Source: Bacillus sp. F19 (GTDB taxonomy: Bacteria > Bacillota > Bacilli > Bacillales > Bacillaceae). From it: 64,000 nt of DNA. Under the pieces are notes generated by a model. It was not told the DNA's origin. It was given only the letters and a program-made list of their open reading frames with translations, and did no database searches. The position numbers and the translations under genes were made by a program. The DNA lies in the NCBI GenBank assembly GCA_023823795.1, contig CP085710.1:3932001-3996000 (forward strand). The letters are read 5' to 3'. The stretch's first letter is position 1; each line of letters opens with the position of its first letter. Shown here in pieces: positions 1 through 8,159 of the stretch.

Positions 1-139
1 GTTCTTCGACCTAGTGCATAGTTGAACATGAGGGTTCTCCTTCCCGGGGATTTGCCTCCGAGCCAAATCTTCAATCTCATCATAAATACCTAATTGGAAA
101 AATTAACAGTCAGATTTACGCAGGGTAACATTAATTTAC

Positions 140-1265
140 TTAAGCAACTTTCGATTCACTTACTTGTTTATTTTCAATGGCACAACCAATAGCCCAAATA
201 AATCCAAGCAACTCTCTAGCAACAGCTACGACAGCTACTTTTCCACCTTTTCCTTTAGCAGAGATGCGATGATATTTCATATGAAGACGGTGTTGAGCCT
301 TCCAAGAAATACGTTTTGCCTCTGGATCTTGACCTTCTTGACGTTTAAGCAATTCACCTTTAAGAGATGGTCGATGACGATATGACCAACAAACTTCTAC
401 TATAGATCGTCTAATCTGAGCGTTTCCCGTTTTAGTAATAGAACCTTGCCAACGATTGGACCCACTAGAGTACTCTTTAAGAACGAGACCAGCGTATGAC
501 ATCAGTTGCCTTGGATTTGAAAAGCGAGAAAACTGCCCAATTTCAGCGACCAAAGTAACGGCTGTGACTTCTGCGACTCCTCTCAATGTTTGAAGGCTTG
601 AATGACCGGAGCATGTTCACTTTGAATAGCTTCTTCATGAATTTGAGTTTCTAGTCGTTTCATACGCTCCTCAACCTCATAGATGGCATGAAGATATTCT
701 TGAAAGACAATCCGTTGTGAAGGTCTATCAAAAGTTAATTTATTTAACCATTCTCGATGTTTTACCGTCCAATTACGAAGTCCTTGCGGAAAACGTATTT
801 CATGGCGAAGTAAAAAGTGTACAAGTCTCTGACGAGAACTTTGTAAATCTTCTCGAGCATCATGACGAGCACGGATTAAATCACGCAGAGCTTCATGATC
901 TTCATCTGGAACCCAAACAGAAGTAAGCTCTCCAGCACGAAGTAGCTGGGCCAATCGAATAGAATCTCTTTTATCTGTTTTCACACGGTCGCCCGAGCGC
1001 TTTGGGAAAAGGGAAGGTGCCACAACTATACATTCAATGTCCATAGATAGAAGTAATCGATAAATTCCATATCCAGAGAATCGGGCTTCATAACAAACTA
1101 GTAGATTTTCAGGATTTCCTACCTTTTTCATTAGTTTGCATATGTTTTCTGGATTATTTTGAATGGTCCCATGAAATCTAGGTTCGCCACGACCTGAATC
1201 TGCAATCGCAACAGCAATAGTATCTTTAGATACGTCAAACCAACAAATTTTTGTACATCCTTCAT
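140..1265 (-). pseudogene. IS110-family transposase, broken by two frameshifts
   Basis: This is a DEDD (RuvC-like) transposase of the IS110 family. The N-terminal half shows WFDVSKDTIAVAIAD, CYEARFSGYGIYRLL and KTDKRDSIRLAQLL, which carry the acidic catalytic residues. The C-terminal half shows the transposase_20 region (RGVAEVTAVTL, SYAGLV, SGSNRWQGSITKTGN) with the serine typical of the family. The reading frame is interrupted twice. Near 1235 the start segment MKDVQKFVGL is out of frame with DVSKD by one missing base. Near 585 the frame ending VIQAFKH is followed by LRGVAEV in another frame, again by one base. Joining the three segments gives one normal-length protein, so the gene was intact and then decayed. 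The ATG at 1265 has an AAGGAG site upstream. Confidence 0.9.
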
Positions 1266-1285
1266 AGTAATCGGCTCCTTTTCGC

Positions 1286-1337
1286 GTGTAGCTCTACACT
1301 TGGGTTTTTATTTTGGTAGTAACATTATGACCAAGTG
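1286..1337 (-). other. Structured noncoding region upstream of the IS110 transposase
   Basis: Just upstream of the transposase start lies a perfect 14-bp palindrome (GTGTAGCTCTACAC, 1286-1299), and a 7-bp inverted repeat (CACTTGG at 1297-1303, CCAAGTG at 1331-1337). In IS110-group elements the noncoding end upstream of the transposase encodes the bridge RNA that guides target and donor recognition. This stretch is in the right place to be the remains of one, but I could not fold it or locate the element ends. Confidence 0.3.
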
Positions 1338-1479
1338 CAATCTACGTTAAGCGATGGGGCCGTTTCGTTCATTATGACTAACTGAGAATCTAATATAAAT
1401 AGAGAAAAAGGATGACTAAAAAAATGTGTTATGTGCAACCTTTTAAGCCATCATCTTAATAAACTAACAGTGTGAAAAT

Positions 1480-1908
1480 TTAAATTGGTACAATTTTACC
1501 TCTAATTTCACCTGATGGATTTTGTTCAGTATGAGCATTAGTATAAGTTAATTCTTGTTCCATGAATTTTAATAAATCTTCTACAGTTTCTATACCTACG
1601 TCATTTTCTACAATATCGTCATCCGTAATAGTTCCTGTAACAACGCCTCTTCTTGTCGTTATACCATTTTGCTCCTCAAGCGTTTCTAAGTCAGCACCAA
1701 AAAGGAACACTACTACAGGTCCATTTTCACCACGTTCACCAAAGTGGATGTGTGCTTGAACAAAGTTTTCAATGTTTTCAACTTCTAGTGCAAACTTTAT
1801 CTTAGTTCTTTTTTTATTAGCTACAAATTTTGCAAAACCAAAAGCATTAGTTTCAACAGGAGGGACTTCATTTTCACCCTTTAATCTTGCTTTAAAGAAT
1901 TTTAGCAT
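1480..1908 (-). CDS. CHRD-domain protein
   Basis: The product is about 142 aa and matches the CHRD domain (chordin-type) family: it opens with ARLKGENEVPPVET, has the HIHFGERGENGPVVVFLF core and ends NPSGEIRGKIVPI. In bacteria these are small beta-rich proteins of unknown function, often exported; here no signal peptide is visible, so it is probably cytoplasmic. An in-frame GTG lies nine bases upstream (1917), but the ATG at 1908 is preceded by a purine-rich AAGAGATGTGAT at proper spacing and is preferred. The gene stands alone between the IS110 remnant and a small membrane-protein gene. Confidence 0.75.
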   Translation of the reverse strand: MLKFFKARLKGENEVPPVETNAFGFAKFVANKKRTKIKFALEVENIENFVQAHIHFGERGENGPVVVFLFGADLETLEEQNGITTRRGVVTGTITDDDIVENDVGIETVEDLLKFMEQELTYTNAHTEQNPSGEIRGKIVPI

Positions 1909-2030
1909 GTTAATCACATCTCTTTCATATAATTAATACAGTCTATGTAAGGTAATATTGATTTGTATAGGTTGGGTAACTAAAGAATTTTTAGTTTAAA
2001 CAATTGAATTGAAAATAAAAGATAATTATG

Positions 2031-2279
2031 TCAATCAGCACAAAAGGATCTTCGATTGAAGATCCTTTTTTCATTGCCGATAACATCGCTTATGTTGACT
2101 ATATTTGTATAGAGGGGTCCAGACACATACCCATCAAGCTTGTGTTGTATTGCAACTTCGGCAGCTTTTTCTTTTGCGATATTTCTATTATGAATAGAGG
2201 ATGCTGTACAACTTATTGTTAAAACTATAATTGCTACAATGATTAAAATTATTATATTATTCTTTTTTAATTTACCCAC
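2031..2279 (-). CDS. Small membrane-anchored protein, unknown
   Basis: An 82-aa product with a single N-terminal hydrophobic segment (about residues 8-25) followed by a polar tail; a Cys at the end of the helix (LTISC) is only a weak lipobox. The GTG start at 2279 has a very good AGGAGG site six bases upstream. The last codons run straight through a terminator-like hairpin (2042-2071), so the present C-terminus (RIFNRRSFCAD) may have been created by a frameshift or readthrough. The ribosome site is half of an 11-bp perfect inverted repeat (see 2285-2334). I do not recognise the family. Confidence 0.5.
   Translation of the reverse strand: MGKLKKNNIIILIIVAIIVLTISCTASSIHNRNIAKEKAAEVAIQHKLDGYVSGPLYTNIVNISDVIGNEKRIFNRRSFCAD
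2042..2071. terminator. Bidirectional hairpin terminator
   Basis: Inverted repeat AAGGATCTTC / GAAGATCCTT with a four-base loop, four A on the left and six T on the right. It lies inside the 3' end of the 2031-2279 gene. Confidence 0.65.
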
Positions 2280-2284
2280 ATTTT

Positions 2285-2334
2285 CCCTCCTAAAATTGTT
2301 TCATAGTTAATATGATAAATCTTTTTTAGGAGGG
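2285..2334 (-). promoter_or_regulatory. Inverted repeat covering a Shine-Dalgarno
   Basis: CCCTCCTAAAA (2285-2295) and TTTTAGGAGGG (2324-2334) are perfectly complementary. In the minus-strand transcript the upstream arm CCCTCCT can pair with the AGGAGGG ribosome site of the small membrane protein, so translation could be gated by this hairpin. This is inference from complementarity only. Confidence 0.4.
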
Positions 2335-2631
2335 AGAAGGTTTAAAAAGAATGATATGTTATGTTTTTGTGTTCGAAAAGGCATTAAATTCCAGAAAGGA
2401 AATTTATAAAAAACATCATCAAACTGGGGAGAGTCTTGTTACTGAAGGCTTTTCCTATTCGTTATAGAATTAAAATTGAAAATAACATGATTGAAAGATG
2501 GTGTTATCGTTTTTTCAAAAGTGGAATTAGAAGTTTCCGTACCCCAATATAGTTTTTATCGCCCCAAGGGTATCATGGAAGTAGAATAGTTACAATGATA
2601 TGAAGTGGATAGGCTGGAATTTCTACAAACT
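2335..2631. other. Intergenic stretch without a convincing gene
   Basis: About 300 bases, AT-rich. A 38-codon plus-strand frame starts at an ATG near 2350 behind AGGAGGGAGAAGG, but it has no recognisable similarity and I do not call it. No repeat or terminator stands out. Confidence 0.4.
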
Positions 2632-3288
2632 TCAAATGATCCCTTCCTGATGAGCTTTCATCGACGCCTGAACACGATCCCGAACTCCCATTTTCGAATA
2701 AATGCTAGATACATAATTTTTCACTGTTCCCTCTGATAAAAAAAGCCTCTGAGCAATTTCGCGATTATTTAATCCTTCGGATACGCAGTGAAGAATCTCC
2801 ACTTCCCGTTCACTTAATCCGTATTGGGGAATCGATTTTTTTTCAGAGGCTTCTACAGCTAGAGGATTCTTTAATTGTCGTACCAGCATTTGAGCGATTT
2901 CTTGTGGGATCAGCGTCCCTCCTTGAAAAACCCATTTGATTCCTGCTGCCAAATCCTTCGGGTGAATGGCTTTTAGCAGGTATCCTTCTGCCCCCGCTGC
3001 TAAAGCATCGACGACAAAGTCAATTTCTTGGAATGTGGTCAAGATGATCACGCGAATATCCGACCATCTTCTTTTAATCTCTTCGGTTGCTTCTACTCCG
3101 TTCACTTTTGGCATATGTAAATCCATCAATACGACATCCGGTTTCTGTTCTTCACATAACTCAATCGCTGTTTGGCCGTTTTCAGCAAGACCAATGACTT
3201 CCAGCTCTGGCTCCATATCCAGAACGATATACAAACTTTCACGAATCAACTCTTGATCGTCAACGAGCAGTAATCGGATTTTTTTCAT
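2632..3288 (-). CDS. NarL/LuxR-type response regulator
   Basis: A 218-aa two-component response regulator. Residues 1-120 are a receiver domain with the acidic pair D10-D11 and the expected phosphoryl acceptor D56 (VVLMDLHMP); K is in the usual place after ILTTF. Residues about 150-215 are a LuxR-type HTH (LSEREVEILHCVSEGLNNREIAQRL ... KNYVSSIYSKMGV, quoted in part). It overlaps the upstream sensor kinase gene by 29 bases, so the pair is translationally coupled. The likely output is the divergent hydrolase gene at 4696 and/or its own operon; the 14-bp palindrome at 4551 is a candidate site. The ligand or stress sensed is unknown. Confidence 0.93.
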   Translation of the reverse strand: MKKIRLLLVDDQELIRESLYIVLDMEPELEVIGLAENGQTAIELCEEQKPDVVLMDLHMPKVNGVEATEEIKRRWSDIRVIILTTFQEIDFVVDALAAGAEGYLLKAIHPKDLAAGIKWVFQGGTLIPQEIAQMLVRQLKNPLAVEASEKKSIPQYGLSEREVEILHCVSEGLNNREIAQRLFLSEGTVKNYVSSIYSKMGVRDRVQASMKAHQEGII

Positions 3289-4486
3289 TTACGGATACTC
3301 CTTTCGGAACGGTCCATGTAACAGTCGTTCCCTTCCCTTTAGAAGATGAAATTGCCATAGTTCCTTGGATTGCTAAAAGTCGTTCTTTCATCGAATTGAG
3401 TCCAAACCCAGGGCTGATTTGGTCGGCCCCGATTCCATCATCTTTTACTAAAAGCTCGATACCATCTGCAGTAAAAGATAAAGTCACCTCAATCGTTTCA
3501 GCATTGCCATGACGCTTGGCATTGGTTAGCGCCTCCTGCAGGCAGCGGACCAATACTAGCCGGATCGGTTTCGACACGGCCGTTTCCTCTCCGTTCAGCT
3601 GAAACTGAACGTTGGTCTGTGTATGAACGGCAAACTCCCTTGCGCGTTGGGAGAGCTCATGATGAAGGGAATGCCCCTCATCATAGGGGGAAATTTGGTG
3701 AATACTCCTCCTCACCTCATCAAGTCCTTTCCTTGTCACGTTACTTAATGTGATTAACTTCTCCTTGGCTCGTTCGGGATCTTTTTCCAGTAAATAGATA
3801 ACGGCATCCATTCCCATGATGACAGAGGTAAATGTATGACCGACTGTATCATGAAGCTCTTTTGCCATCCGATTTCTCTCCTCCAGAATTGTTACCTTTT
3901 CAATTTGTTCACTATACAGCTCCAAAGCACGATTCTGCTCCTTAATCTTCCGATACTGGCAAAGATTTTTTTCATATAATTGTTTCATTTGAATGCTTGT
4001 CTCGGAAAGTCTTTGAATGCAGTATCCCATCCCGAGAGCAAACGAAGCATTTAAAATTTGAAAGGCCAAATGGATATAAACATAGGTCAGATCTACGAAA
4101 AAAAATTCAGTAATAGGGACACCGATTACAAAGATCAGGATGATATACCACCATGTCCACCGGTGGGAAAGGAAGCCAACAATAATTAACGAAAAAGATA
4201 GGATATTGGCAAACATATGCATGGTATAACTTAGGTAGATTTCTAATAAACCATACGTCAAAAAAACGATGAACGGAAACCATTTTCGGTTAATATAACC
4301 AGATCTCCAAAACAGAAGCGGCAGGGCATAACTGATGGCCGTCCAGATGAAAAACTGGAAATATGGAACGGTTTCATTTTCTAATATGATAAAAGGATAA
4401 ATCGAAACAAGCCCATATGAACAGGTATAGGTAATAAAAAAAAGCCATTCGATCCACAACCATTTTCTCTTCTCGACAAACTCCAT
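3260..4486 (-). CDS. Sensor histidine kinase (HisKA_3 family)
   Basis: A 408-aa membrane kinase, partner of the adjacent NarL-type regulator. Residues about 10-155 form roughly five to six transmembrane helices with short loops, so sensing is probably within the membrane. A coiled linker (165-200) leads to the HisKA_3 dimerisation domain with phospho-acceptor H212 (RNRMAKELHDTVGH) and a C-terminal HATPase with DDGIGAD and GFGLNSMKERL boxes. The ATG at 4486 has an AGGGGGAG site. The architecture is like DesK, LiaS and YdfH kinases, but I cannot assign it to one of them. Confidence 0.9.
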   Translation of the reverse strand: MEFVEKRKWLWIEWLFFITYTCSYGLVSIYPFIILENETVPYFQFFIWTAISYALPLLFWRSGYINRKWFPFIVFLTYGLLEIYLSYTMHMFANILSFSLIIVGFLSHRWTWWYIILIFVIGVPITEFFFVDLTYVYIHLAFQILNASFALGMGYCIQRLSETSIQMKQLYEKNLCQYRKIKEQNRALELYSEQIEKVTILEERNRMAKELHDTVGHTFTSVIMGMDAVIYLLEKDPERAKEKLITLSNVTRKGLDEVRRSIHQISPYDEGHSLHHELSQRAREFAVHTQTNVQFQLNGEETAVSKPIRLVLVRCLQEALTNAKRHGNAETIEVTLSFTADGIELLVKDDGIGADQISPGFGLNSMKERLLAIQGTMAISSSKGKGTTVTWTVPKGVSVNEKNPITAR

Positions 4487-4550
4487 GTTACTCCCCCTTA
4501 TATTCTCATTCTAGTTAATTATTGGTAAAGAAAAAAGTGAAATTCGTCAG

Positions 4551-4564
4551 ATGACCACAGTCAT
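4551..4564. promoter_or_regulatory. Palindrome in the divergent intergenic region, possible regulator site
   Basis: ATGACCACAGTCAT is a perfect 5-4-5 palindrome (ATGAC/GTCAT) between the kinase gene and the divergently read hydrolase gene. Dimeric NarL-type regulators bind such short inverted repeats, so it is a candidate operator for the local two-component system. No footprint or second copy supports it. Confidence 0.35.
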
Positions 4565-4695
4565 AAGAAAACAAAAAATATGACTCTCTTCATTACCTTC
4601 ACCACTATAATCACAAGGAAAAGATAAGATACGCTGTTTCTCGGAAAGAGGAAATTCAGAGATTTATAGACATTAAACTCAAGGAGGAAGGAAAT

Positions 4696-6168
4696 ATGTT
4701 GAAACGTTATTTCAGACCTAGTGCTTCTATCATCGCAGTATTGCTGGCATTCTCGACCTTGCTCGGATCTGTCAGTGCGCAGCCAGCACAAGCTGCCAAT
4801 CCTAAAGGTAATTCCGGGCCAGCGAATGCGGAAGAAATCCAAAAGTTTGCCGATCAATTTTTTAAAAAGGAAATGGAGAAACTCAAAATTCCTGGTGCCG
4901 TGTTTGCTGTCGTCAAAGACAACAAGGTACTTTTTCAAAAGGGATACGGCTACTCTAACTTGGAGAAAGGGATTAAGATGGATCCAGAAAACACCGTGTT
5001 TCGCGCGGCTTCGGTTGGAAAAGTCTTTACTGCCACAGCTGTCATGCAGCAAGTTGAACAAGGAAAAATTGATTTGAACGAAGATGTGAACTCCTATCTT
5101 GGAGACATCCAGTTGAAAAATAACGTGAATGAGCCGGTCACGATGAAACACCTGCTCTCCTTTACGACTGGATTTGATAACCCTGATAAAATTAACCCGG
5201 TTATTTTTGATCTCACAGAACGTCACGAGCTTCGCGATATCATCATCAAGGGGATGCCGACAGTCGTCCGGAAGCCAGGAGAATCTTATATGTACGATAA
5301 TTACGCTTCTATGCTGCAAGGGTATATTGTGCAAAATTTGTCAGGAATGTCGTACCAGCAATACATGGATAAACATATTTTCCAGCCGCTTGGGATGAAC
5401 AATAGCAATATTGTGATGACCCCACAAATCGAAGCGAAACTTGCAGCTGGGTATGATATAGATGGAAAGCCTATTCCTCCGTATACAATCGTACCTGCAG
5501 AAGCCCCTCAAGGAAGCATGTTTACTAGCGCGAGCGATATGACGAAGTTCATGTTAGCACAGTTAAATAACGGGAAACTTGGTAATACTCGAATTTTAAA
5601 ACCAAAATCAACAAAAGAAATGCAAAAAATCCATTTTGCGGTTCATTCTAAAGTTCCGAATATGGGTTATGGCTTTGAAACATTTTTCCATGCTTCCCAT
5701 AACGGACAAAAGGTTATTGGGAAAGGCGGAGATCTCCCTGGATACCATTCCTGGATGTGGCTCTTGCCGGAACAAAAGCTAGGTGCGTTTGTGTTTTTCA
5801 ACAAGGATGACGCGAATTGGCCTGACATGCGCGCCCAGGTGTTCGGGGAATTTATGGACCGGTTTTATCCTGAAAAGGAAGAAAGGCCAACTTACTTAAA
5901 ACCTACTTTAGAGGAGTTACGCAGATTTGAGGGGACTTACCGTGACCTAAGGTTGCCAGAGCATTGGGCGACAAAAATTACGGCATCCCCAGATGGAACA
6001 CTAATAGTAGAGGATGCGGCTACAGGAAAACATATTGTACGTCAGTTGGAACCGCTCCTGTTTGAGGATGAAGATGGAAATCCGCTGGCCTTCAAAGAAA
6101 ATGAGGACGGAACGATTGGCTATCTTTACTACGCTGACCCTGTCGCCATGGCACAAAAAATAGAGTGA
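4696..6168 (+). CDS. Exported beta-lactamase-fold serine hydrolase
   Basis: A 490-aa class C beta-lactamase/DD-peptidase-like protein. Residues 1-34 form a signal peptide (basic start, hydrophobic core, AQA cleavage). The catalytic SxxK is S106-V-G-K109, the second motif is Y200-D-N202, and a GKGGDLPGY segment sits where the KTG-like third motif is expected. A domain of about 100 residues follows the catalytic fold (from about 400), as in many esterase- or amidohydrolase-like members. Start: AAGGAGG eight bases before ATG. Its divergence from a two-component system suggests that system regulates it, perhaps in response to cell-wall stress. The substrate could be a D-aminoacyl peptide or an ester; the sequence does not decide. 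Confidence 0.85.
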   Translation: MLKRYFRPSASIIAVLLAFSTLLGSVSAQPAQAANPKGNSGPANAEEIQKFADQFFKKEMEKLKIPGAVFAVVKDNKVLFQKGYGYSNLEKGIKMDPENTVFRAASVGKVFTATAVMQQVEQGKIDLNEDVNSYLGDIQLKNNVNEPVTMKHLLSFTTGFDNPDKINPVIFDLTERHELRDIIIKGMPTVVRKPGESYMYDNYASMLQGYIVQNLSGMSYQQYMDKHIFQPLGMNNSNIVMTPQIEAKLAAGYDIDGKPIPPYTIVPAEAPQGSMFTSASDMTKFMLAQLNNGKLGNTRILKPKSTKEMQKIHFAVHSKVPNMGYGFETFFHASHNGQKVIGKGGDLPGYHSWMWLLPEQKLGAFVFFNKDDANWPDMRAQVFGEFMDRFYPEKEERPTYLKPTLEELRRFEGTYRDLRLPEHWATKITASPDGTLIVEDAATGKHIVRQLEPLLFEDEDGNPLAFKENEDGTIGYLYYADPVAMAQKIE

Positions 6169-6326
6169 TAATAGCCTTATTCGGAACCCACTATTTTGGC
6201 ACGTAAATGGATGGAAATGAAAAAATGGTAATTTAAAAGGTTCCTAGTTCATAGATTTCAGAAGTGGGTATTCGAGAACATGTTAGTAAGTTGTACCATA
6301 CGATTTTTGAATCTCTAACTTTGAAA

Positions 6327-6454
6327 ATGGAAAGAGTTGAGTTCTTAATGCTAAGGAAACAGCAGCACGTTTTATTGGCAAAGGTTTACTTATTACGGTT
6401 GCGGAGGTATTGAATTTACCTGAATTAATCTGTGGAATTGATAATGAAGAGTAA
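6327..6454 (+). pseudogene. Unassigned 3' gene remnant
   Basis: After a single frame change near 6346, a coherent C-terminal-like peptide reads MERVEFLN then AKETAARFIGKGLLITVAEV and ends LPELICGIDNEE at a TAA. The amphipathic, protein-like composition and lack of an intact frame suggest the tail of a decayed gene. I do not recognise the family. Confidence 0.25.
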
Positions 6455-6545
6455 AAAAGAAAGGAGTAACTACACTTTCTTTTTTTACAAAAATATTTAT
6501 TTATTAATAAATAAAAACAAAATAATTTGAGAGAAGTGATTATTC

Positions 6546-7457
6546 TTGTCAAAATTTATGAAAGCTGTTCGAAATGATGTTGTTGAACCGCCAATGAAAA
6601 TATTTGAAGAAGAAAAATGGCTTGTCATCACAGGTATCTTCGGAATTATCCTTTCAGTAGGAATCGCTTTTTATATCTTTTTTCAAGGTCCCATTATTTT
6701 ACCTGAAGGCAATATGGGCGATGCTTTCTCTTTTAATGCAGCAATCGGTATTTTTCTCCTTTCCATTGCTATGATTTTACCTTTTGCAAGACTGGGAACT
6801 CGTAAAAGGAAGACGATTCGATGGCTTTTTATTACAGCAGCCCTTTATTCCTATACAATTGAAACGGTTCAAAATTTTCGGGGTTTTAATCCAAGATTTT
6901 CTCTTGAAGGAACTATCGTTGATACGATCGGTGGGATGCTATTTGGAGTTGTTTCTTTATTGCTTGTAATCTTAACCTTATTGCTTATGATTCAGTTTTT
7001 TAGAATGAAACCTCCTTATGAAAGGCCATTTCTTATAATGGGAATTCGTTATGCATTTCTTTCTGTCCTAGTAGCCAATATTGCTGGAATATGGATGATA
7101 TTGCTTCAAGAACGTTTTACAGGAGATGCGGGAAATCTAATCGTATTGCATGGAATTGGATTTCACGCTTTACAAACTTTAGTCCTACCAGGATTGCTTT
7201 TGGAAAAAACTCATGTTGATAAACGTTTGAAAAAATGGTTGATCCATTTTGGTAGTATTACTTGGATGCTATCGATAATATTGATAGGCTTCCAAACTGC
7301 ATTGGGTCGCTCTGTTTTCGAACTAACTGCATTGCCAATCCTTGCGAGCATACTGTTGCTAGTTTGGCTTGGAACAACGATTGCTGCTTGTGTGCTTATG
7401 ATATGGAAAAAGAGCTCAAATAAATCATTTTCCCATAATGACAATTTAGCGAATTAA
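6546..7457 (+). CDS. Polytopic membrane protein, unknown function
   Basis: A 303-aa integral membrane protein with about eight hydrophobic segments (near 29-49, 62-80, 90-106, 125-150, 168-186, 197-215, 233-250, 263-286). The cytoplasmic N-terminus is charged (KAVRNDVVEPPMKIFEEEK) and the tail is hydrophilic. Conserved-looking loops include YTIETVQNFRGFNPRFS and LHGIGFHALQ, the latter with two His that could bind a cofactor. Start is TTG at 6546 behind GAGAAGTGATT; an in-frame ATG lies four codons on. It is a lone gene in an accessory stretch. I cannot name the family. Confidence 0.7.
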   Translation: MSKFMKAVRNDVVEPPMKIFEEEKWLVITGIFGIILSVGIAFYIFFQGPIILPEGNMGDAFSFNAAIGIFLLSIAMILPFARLGTRKRKTIRWLFITAALYSYTIETVQNFRGFNPRFSLEGTIVDTIGGMLFGVVSLLLVILTLLLMIQFFRMKPPYERPFLIMGIRYAFLSVLVANIAGIWMILLQERFTGDAGNLIVLHGIGFHALQTLVLPGLLLEKTHVDKRLKKWLIHFGSITWMLSIILIGFQTALGRSVFELTALPILASILLLVWLGTTIAACVLMIWKKSSNKSFSHNDNLAN

Positions 7458-7644
7458 CCTCAGGTATAATACTCGGCATGCTGATTATGAAACCAAAATG
7501 AATTAATTTAATTATAAACACAAGCAAAGATTAAAAAAATAATTAAATGAAAAAGTATAGGAAAGCTTAAAGTATAGACTTCTCTTTCCTTTTCATTTTG
7601 ATATTAGGTGACAGGGACCTAAAAAGCTTCTGTCACTACTGGTT

Positions 7645-7983
7645 ATAACTAAGAGAAAGCTTTTATTCGGAGACAAGTATTCTAAATTGAATTTTGTATT
7701 TTGCAAAGAAGATGGCATGCGTTTAAGGGATAGAACAATTCAAACTGCATTTGAAAGACTAAAGAAAACTAGCAAGGTACCTAATATTAAAATTCACGAT
7801 CTAAGGCATACTCATGCTGTAATGCTGCTGAAAGCAGAAGTTTCTTTAAAAGAGATTCAAGAAAGATTAGGACATAAGGATATTATGACAACCGGAAACA
7901 TTTATTCCCATGTTACAAAATCAATGGAAGCCAAATCAATAAATAAATTCTCGGAGTATATGGCCGACTCAAACACATTTTAG
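7645..7983 (+). pseudogene. Tyrosine recombinase (integrase) C-terminal remnant
   Basis: Only the C-terminal catalytic part of a phage/ICE-type integrase is left: FVFCKEDGMRLRDRTIQ, then HDLRHTHAVMLLKAEVSLKE (HxxR box), ERLGHKDIMTTGNIYSHV (GH and catalytic Tyr), ending SEYMADSNTF. The family is about 350-400 aa; the N-terminal core-binding domain and first catalytic Arg are missing, and the frame upstream of about 7612 is closed. Just after the stop, ATGTGGTCAAAATGTGGTCA is a short direct repeat of the kind seen beside integrase genes at attachment sites. This looks like the last trace of an integrated element. Confidence 0.75.
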
Positions 7984-8064
7984 CAAGGAATGTGGTCAAA
8001 ATGTGGTCAGTTTTTATACCCCGAGAACTAATCAATTACCTAATAAGGAAAGTAGCGTAAAACC

Positions 8065-8151
8065 TTATTCCTCTAAGTGTTTTTCAAGCTTAGCTTTAAC
8101 TTCTTCAAAACCTGGTTTCCCAAGTAAAGCAAACATCTTTTTAATGTTCGC
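8065..8151 (-). pseudogene. Possible displaced 3' gene end beside the integrase remnant
   Basis: On the minus strand, just downstream of ald, a peptide KANIKKMFALLGKPGFEEVK followed by AKLEKHLEE and TAA reads like the C-terminus of a normal protein, but it has no start of its own with a ribosome site. It could be the 3' end of a gene used as an integration target, or simply a decayed gene. Identity unknown. Confidence 0.25.
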
Positions 8152-8159
8152 TTTTTGTA

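Noticed and set aside
717-926. Plus-strand frame within the transposase region
   Set aside because: It is the complement of the transposase coding strand and has no features of its own.
4561-5334. 257-codon minus-strand frame
   Set aside because: It lies antisense to the clear hydrolase gene, has biased His/Phe composition and no similarity.
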